This document shows positions 5,425-5,448 of a stretch of DNA of 5,448 bases, one piece after another. A program made the translations under genes and the position numbers. The notes beneath the pieces were generated by a model, which was not told the origin of the DNA, did no database searches, and saw nothing but the letters and a program-made list of their open reading frames with translations. Position 1 is the stretch's first letter. The number at the start of each line of letters is the position of its first letter. Source of the stretch: Gammaproteobacteria bacterium (lineage in GTDB: Bacteria; Pseudomonadota; Gammaproteobacteria; DRLM01); assembly GCA_015490395.1 (NCBI GenBank), contig WFXX01000035.1, positions 1 through 5,448 on the forward strand. Direction: 5' to 3'.

Positions 5425-5448
5425 CTGTCTCTTATACACATCTGACGC
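5425..5448 (+). other. Nextera transposon adapter left on the contig end
   Basis: The 19 bases CTGTCTCTTATACACATCT (5425-5443) are the Tn5 mosaic end used in Nextera libraries, and the following GACGC matches the next bases of the read-1 adapter. Read on the minus strand, its three frames include the well-known false N-termini MCIRDS and MYKRQ. This part is not genomic and should be trimmed. Confidence 0.98.

Noticed and set aside
5211..5441. Minus-strand frame starting MCIRDS
   Set aside because: Its start lies in the Nextera adapter and the rest is an out-of-frame shadow of the aminotransferase.
1..5448. CRISPR array, tRNA, rRNA or riboswitch
   Set aside because: Reading both strands showed no regularly spaced repeats, cloverleaf pattern, rRNA-like blocks or recognisable riboswitch core.

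Overview
The window is a very GC-rich stretch of bacterial DNA (estimated by eye at about 70%, not counted). Its genes are packed and overlapping, and many start with GTG. The sequence does not fix a phylum. Both ends carry laboratory artefacts. The last 24 bases (5425-5448) are a Nextera transposon adapter. The first 49 bases are a perfect inverted copy of 72-120, which looks like a fold-back chimera. The true genomic sequence is therefore about 50-5424, and it is probably a short contig from a metagenome or an amplified sample.

Left part. Bases 50 to about 674 hold the 5' end of an IS256-family insertion sequence: the N-terminal half of its transposase (minus strand), a candidate terminal inverted repeat, and a perfect 16-bp inverted repeat that covers the transposase start codon. 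The IS abuts, and probably interrupts, a plus-strand gene related to PAPS-dependent sulfotransferases (about 675-1932). That gene also carries a one-base frameshift near 1554-1556, so it is doubly broken unless the shift is an assembly error.

Right part. Four minus-strand genes run from 5424 down to 1958 with every junction overlapping: a DegT-family aminotransferase (legC-like, 5' part missing), a hydrolysing NeuC/LegG-type sugar-nucleotide 2-epimerase, a CBS-domain nucleotidyltransferase of the LegX/PtmE type, and an acylneuraminate cytidylyltransferase (NeuA/LegF type). This combination matches the pathway to CMP-activated legionaminic acid, a bacterial nonulosonic acid. The LegX/PtmE-type protein points to the GDP-sugar route described in Campylobacter jejuni. 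The remaining steps (LegB dehydratase, LegH acetyltransferase, LegI synthase, and the transferase that uses the product) are not visible and may lie upstream, beyond 5424.

The sulfotransferase gene converges on the legionaminic operon, separated by 25 bases and a hairpin. It may once have modified the same surface polysaccharide or other glycans, but this is inferred from position only. I see no tRNA, rRNA, CRISPR array or clear novel system. The most interesting points are the GDP-route nonulosonate operon in a GC-rich genome, the hairpin over the transposase start, and the doubly disrupted sulfotransferase with its unrecognised N-terminal extension.
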